Part shown: piece after piece, positions 13,613 to 15,948 of the stretch
Layout of the letters: every line of letters begins with the position of its first letter
Numbering within the stretch: position 1 is the stretch's first letter
Assembly: GCA_007120745.1 (NCBI GenBank)
Contig: SKNC01000050.1
Span: 1-15,948 of the forward strand
Source of the DNA: Bacillota bacterium
GTDB lineage: Bacteria; Bacillota; Dethiobacteria; SKNC01
DNA: 15,948 bases
Direction: 5' to 3'
Made by a program: the position numbers and the translations under genes
Notes under the pieces: generated by a model
Told to the model about the DNA's origin: nothing
Seen by the model: the letters and a program-made list of their open reading frames with translations, nothing else
The model's database searches: none

Positions 13613-14782
13613 TTGGATAGAATCTATATGGACAATGCGGCTACTACCCCTCTGGAAGAAAAAGCCCTGGAGGCCATGATGCCCTTTTTGAAAGAAAATT
13701 ATGGCAACCCCTCCAGCGCCCATACTTTCGGCAGAGAGGTCAGGAAAGCGGTGGAAGAGACCAGAGAAAAAATGGCTTTCCTCCTGGGAGCAAAGCCCGA
13801 AGAAATATATTTTACCTCCGGAGGGACAGAGGCGGACAACATGGCTATTGTTGGAGCCGCCAGAGCACTGCAGGACAGGGGAAACCATATCATTACTACT
13901 TCTGTGGAACATCATGCGGTACTGGATACCTGCCTGGCTCTGCAGGAGGAAGGTTTTGAAGTAACTGTTCTTCCTGTGGATCAGCACGGCATGGTTGATC
14001 CTGACGATGTCAGGGATGCTCTGCAGGACAATACCATATTAATCTCAGTCATGCATGCCAACAACGAAGTAGGAACCATTCAGCCGGTGGAAGAAATCGG
14101 CCGGGCTGCCAGAGAAAGCAATGTTTTATTTCACATAGATGCGGTTCAGGCGGTAGGAAATTTACCGGTAAATGTAGAAACCCTCAATGTTGACCTGCTG
14201 GCCCTGTCAGCCCATAAATTTTACGGGCCCAAAGGGGTTGGGCTGCTTTATGTCAGAGAGGGAACGAAGGTTAACCGCCTGACCCATGGCGGTGGGCAGG
14301 AAAAAGGAATGAGGGCAGGCACGGAAAATATTCCTGGCATCATTGGAATGGGCAAAGCCATGGAACTGGCTTATTCTCAGCTGGAGGAGAATACCCGTAG
14401 AATGGAATCTCTTCGGGACCGGTTGATTCAGGGCTGCCTGGAGATGGAAGAGGCGAAGCTTAACGGCCATCCTACCCGAAGGCTGCCGGGAAATGTAAAC
14501 GTAAGTTTTGAATATATTGAGGGGGAGGCACTGCTGCTAAGCCTGGACTTTAAAGGAATAGCTGCTTCCAGCGGCTCCGCCTGCAGTTCCGGCTCCATGA
14601 ATCCTTCCCATGTTCTTATGGCCACAGGAATGTCTGAACAGACGGCCCGGGGAGCGATTCGTTTTTCCCTGGGAAGGCACAATACGGTTGAAGAAATAGA
14701 TTACACGTTACAGGCAGTAAAGGAATCGGTGGATAAGCTTAGAAGTATGTCATCTTTATATCAAGGAAAAGGGGAGAGGTAA
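13613..14782 (+). CDS. iscS: Cysteine desulfurase (IscS/NifS family)
   Basis: A 389-residue PLP enzyme that takes sulfur from cysteine and passes it as persulfide to IscU and other acceptors. The TTG at 13613 is chosen because TAAGGAGG lies nine bases upstream and it gives MDRIYMDNAATTP; ATG 13628 would remove the start of the conserved motif. Key residues are H100 (SVEHHAVL), N151 (HANNEVG), D176 and Q179 (HIDAVQA), the PLP lysine K202 (LSAHKFYGPKG), the HGGGQEKGMRAGTEN loop (225-239), and the catalytic C324 in SSGSACSSGS. Its stop is one base from the iscU start, so the two are translationally linked. It lies 79 bases after rrf2. Confidence 0.96.
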   Translation: MDRIYMDNAATTPLEEKALEAMMPFLKENYGNPSSAHTFGREVRKAVEETREKMAFLLGAKPEEIYFTSGGTEADNMAIVGAARALQDRGNHIITTSVEHHAVLDTCLALQEEGFEVTVLPVDQHGMVDPDDVRDALQDNTILISVMHANNEVGTIQPVEEIGRAARESNVLFHIDAVQAVGNLPVNVETLNVDLLALSAHKFYGPKGVGLLYVREGTKVNRLTHGGGQEKGMRAGTENIPGIIGMGKAMELAYSQLEENTRRMESLRDRLIQGCLEMEEAKLNGHPTRRLPGNVNVSFEYIEGEALLLSLDFKGIAASSGSACSSGSMNPSHVLMATGMSEQTARGAIRFSLGRHNTVEEIDYTLQAVKESVDKLRSMSSLYQGKGER

Positions 14783-14783
14783 A

Positions 14784-15155
14784 ATGTACAGCGATAAGGT
14801 AATGGAGCACTTTAACAATCCCAGGAATGTAGGAGATATGGAAAATCCTGACGGCACCGGGGAAATTGGCAATGTGCGCTGCGGAGACATTACCAAGGTA
14901 TTTATTAAGGTAAATGGGCAGGGGATTATTGAGGACATAAGATTCAGGACCTTCGGTTGTGGTGCTGCGATTGCCTCCAGTTCCATGCTGACGGAAATGG
15001 TAAAGGGCAGGCACGTAGAAGAAGCGGTGAAAATTACAGATATCGAAGTTGCCGATAACCTGGGGGGGTTACCCCCGCAAAAACTGCACTGTTCCAACCT
15101 GGCTGCGGATGCGTTAAAGGCTGCCATAAAGGATTACCAGGACAGGCAGAAGTAA
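14784..15155 (+). CDS. iscU: Iron-sulfur cluster scaffold IscU/NifU N-domain
   Basis: A 123-residue scaffold protein. MYSDKVMEHFNNPRNVG is the classic N-terminus. Cluster ligands are C33 and D35 (GNVRCGDI), C59 (FGCGAAIASSS), H102 and C103 (KLHCSNLAADA). The chaperone-contact motif known as LPPVK in E. coli IscU reads LPPQK here (96-100); no hscA or hscB is present in the window, as is usual for clostridial isc sets, so the change may reflect loss of that partner. The ATG at 14784 has GGGGAGAGG upstream inside the end of iscS and starts one base after its stop. Confidence 0.95.
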   Translation: MYSDKVMEHFNNPRNVGDMENPDGTGEIGNVRCGDITKVFIKVNGQGIIEDIRFRTFGCGAAIASSSMLTEMVKGRHVEEAVKITDIEVADNLGGLPPQKLHCSNLAADALKAAIKDYQDRQK

Positions 15156-15172
15156 TATTCGGGAATTATGAT

Positions 15173-15201
15173 TTGCCATATTATATACATGTTGGTAAAA
15201 T
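15173..15201 (+). promoter_or_regulatory. Promoter for the YlbF-family gene
   Basis: TTGCCA (15173-15178), exactly 17 bases, then TAAAAT (15196-15201). The start near 15208 gives a leader of about 29 bases that contains AAGGAGG. The gene can therefore be expressed apart from the isc operon, which has no obvious terminator between 15155 and here. Confidence 0.55.
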
Positions 15202-15236
15202 AATAGCATAGTAATAAAAACAAGGAGGCTTTTAAA

Positions 15237-15617
15237 ATGAATCCCATAGAAATGGCAGAAGATTTTGGCATGGCTATAATGAATTCCAAGGAGTTCCAGG
15301 ATCTCAATAAAGCTCAGGAAAATTTGGATGACGATGTGGAAGCACAAAAACTAATACAGGAATATCAGGAGAAGCAGATGGAGGCATACCAGAGAAGGCA
15401 GAACGGAATGGAAATTCCCCAGGAAAAACTGGATGCCATTAAGAATCTGCAGGCTCAGATGATGGAGAACAATATTATTAAGGAATATCTGGGGGCCAAA
15501 CAGAGGCATGAAAAATTTATGGCGGTTATCAACCGGGCTCTTGTACAAACCGTAGGATTGACTCTGGGAGAACCCGGCGGTGCATCTGGCTGTGACGACT
15601 GTTCTTCCTGCTGTTAG
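15237..15617 (+). CDS. YlbF/YmcA-family protein with C-terminal CxxCxxCC
   Basis: A 126-residue, mainly helical protein of the YlbF (Com_YlbF) family. ATG 15237 follows AAGGAGG. The body is charged and helix-forming, with alternating Gln/Glu/Lys stretches (about 18-57 and 61-103) as in B. subtilis YlbF and YmcA. After a short Gly-rich linker it ends GCDDCSSCC, so C119, C122, C125 and C126 form a compact cysteine tail. In B. subtilis, YlbF, YmcA and YaaT (RicF, RicA, RicT) form a complex that carries [4Fe-4S] clusters and promotes RNase Y function and developmental switching. The position after iscS-iscU supports an Fe-S role, but no ricT homologue or second paralogue is in view. The exact partner set is unknown. 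Confidence 0.83.
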   Translation: MNPIEMAEDFGMAIMNSKEFQDLNKAQENLDDDVEAQKLIQEYQEKQMEAYQRRQNGMEIPQEKLDAIKNLQAQMMENNIIKEYLGAKQRHEKFMAVINRALVQTVGLTLGEPGGASGCDDCSSCC

Positions 15618-15627
15618 TAGAAAACAG

Positions 15628-15650
15628 CACCCTTGTGAAAGGGTGTTTTT
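15628..15650 (+). terminator. Intrinsic terminator after the YlbF-family gene
   Basis: CACCCTT (15628-15634), loop GTGA, AAGGGTG (15639-15645), then TTTTTC. A compact, perfect stem with a T-run, 11 bases past the stop codon. Confidence 0.88.
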
Positions 15651-15670
15651 CTTTATCATTTGTCATGCTC

Positions 15671-15717
15671 GTGGAAGCTCCCACCTTTAAACTGAAAGTA
15701 CAGGTGGGGAGGTTCAC
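15671..15717 (+). repeat. Long imperfect stem-loop in the leader of the epimerase gene
   Basis: GTG-AA-CTCCC-ACCT on the left pairs with AGGT-GGGAG-TT-CAC on the right, with single-base bulges and one G-G mismatch, around a 15-base loop. No T-run follows, and it lies about 20 bases before the AAGGAGGT at 15737-15744. It could be a leader RNA structure or a small dispersed palindromic repeat. Confidence 0.6.
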
Positions 15718-15752
15718 GTCTCAGGACCTGGTATGTAAGGAGGTAATTTGCG

Positions 15753-15948
15753 TTGAAAGTGGTTACAGCGGATAAAATGCGCCGGATGGATGCCCGGGCC
15801 ATGCAGGAGTATGGAATTCCGGGGGTGGTGCTGATGGAAAATGCGGGGCTCCGGTTGGTGGAGGAAATTCAGAAGATGGGAATTCCCCGGGGCAGCCGAA
15901 TGGTAGTCGTGTCGGGTAAGGGGAATAATGGTGGAGATGGATTTGTTA
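15753..15948 (+). CDS. nnrE: NAD(P)H-hydrate epimerase (YjeF N-domain), 5' fragment
   Basis: The frame from TTG 15753 stays open to the right edge (65 residues). TTG is the likely start because AAGGAGGT lies nine bases upstream, and it gives MKVVTADKMRRMD, the usual N-terminus. Motifs are AMQEYGIPGVVLMENAG (16-32) and VVVSGKGNNGGDGF (51-64), the nucleotide-binding part of the epimerase that interconverts R and S forms of hydrated NAD(P)H. In many bacteria this domain is fused to the ADP/ATP-dependent dehydratase; the window ends too soon to tell. Confidence 0.9.
   Translation, partial: MKVVTADKMRRMDARAMQEYGIPGVVLMENAGLRLVEEIQKMGIPRGSRMVVVSGKGNNGGDGFV

Overview
The window looks like a stretch of chromosome from an anaerobic, endospore-forming Firmicute (Clostridia, perhaps Peptococcaceae- or Dethiobacter-like). 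The reasons are a Ger(x)C spore-germination fragment at the left edge, a two-iron desulfoferrodoxin, an isc-type Rrf2-IscS-IscU set, a YlbF-family protein, strong GGAGG ribosome sites, frequent TTG starts and AT-rich spacers. The taxonomic placement is inference. I see no rRNA, tRNA, CRISPR array, insertion sequence or prophage.

Layout. 1-500: the end of a Ger(x)C germination protein, then a two-helix small membrane protein. 700-2670: an arsenite methyltransferase (ArsM) followed by a membrane-anchored alpha/beta hydrolase. 2820-4340, minus strand: a hemolysin III/TrhA-type membrane protein, a 4-oxalocrotonate tautomerase whose TTG start restores the catalytic Pro1, and a YjbQ protein. 4500-5800: a metal-dependent amidohydrolase. 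6096-6476: desulfoferrodoxin, whose stop codon lies in the first of four perfect 16-bp tandem repeats. 6992-8485: an orphan NuoN/MrpD-type antiporter subunit with two key charged residues apparently replaced. 8500-10815, minus strand: a YdjC/ChbG deacetylase and an OxlT-like MFS transporter. 10816-11557: a 742-bp AT-rich gap. 11558-12217: a Dps-type mini-ferritin with long tails. 12519-12908: AcpS. 13108-15155: Rrf2/IscR, IscS and IscU. 15237-15617: a YlbF-family protein ending in a cysteine cluster. 15753 to the right edge: the start of NAD(P)HX epimerase.

How the genes fit together. Much of the window concerns life with iron, sulfur and oxygen: superoxide reductase, Dps, and the Fe-S assembly genes with a cysteine-bearing Rrf2 regulator. 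The Rrf2 gene has a sigma-A-type promoter followed at once by a 25-bp near-perfect palindrome with the layout of an E. coli IscR type-1 site, so self-repression is likely. The YlbF-like gene has its own promoter but follows iscU and ends in CxxCxxCC, which suggests it receives an Fe-S cluster. AcpS and NAD(P)HX epimerase, often adjacent in Firmicutes, are here separated by the isc/ylbF block.

Nothing here is clearly a new multi-gene system. The best leads are the isc operator, the YlbF cysteine tail, the antiporter with swapped charges, and the tandem repeats at the dfx stop.
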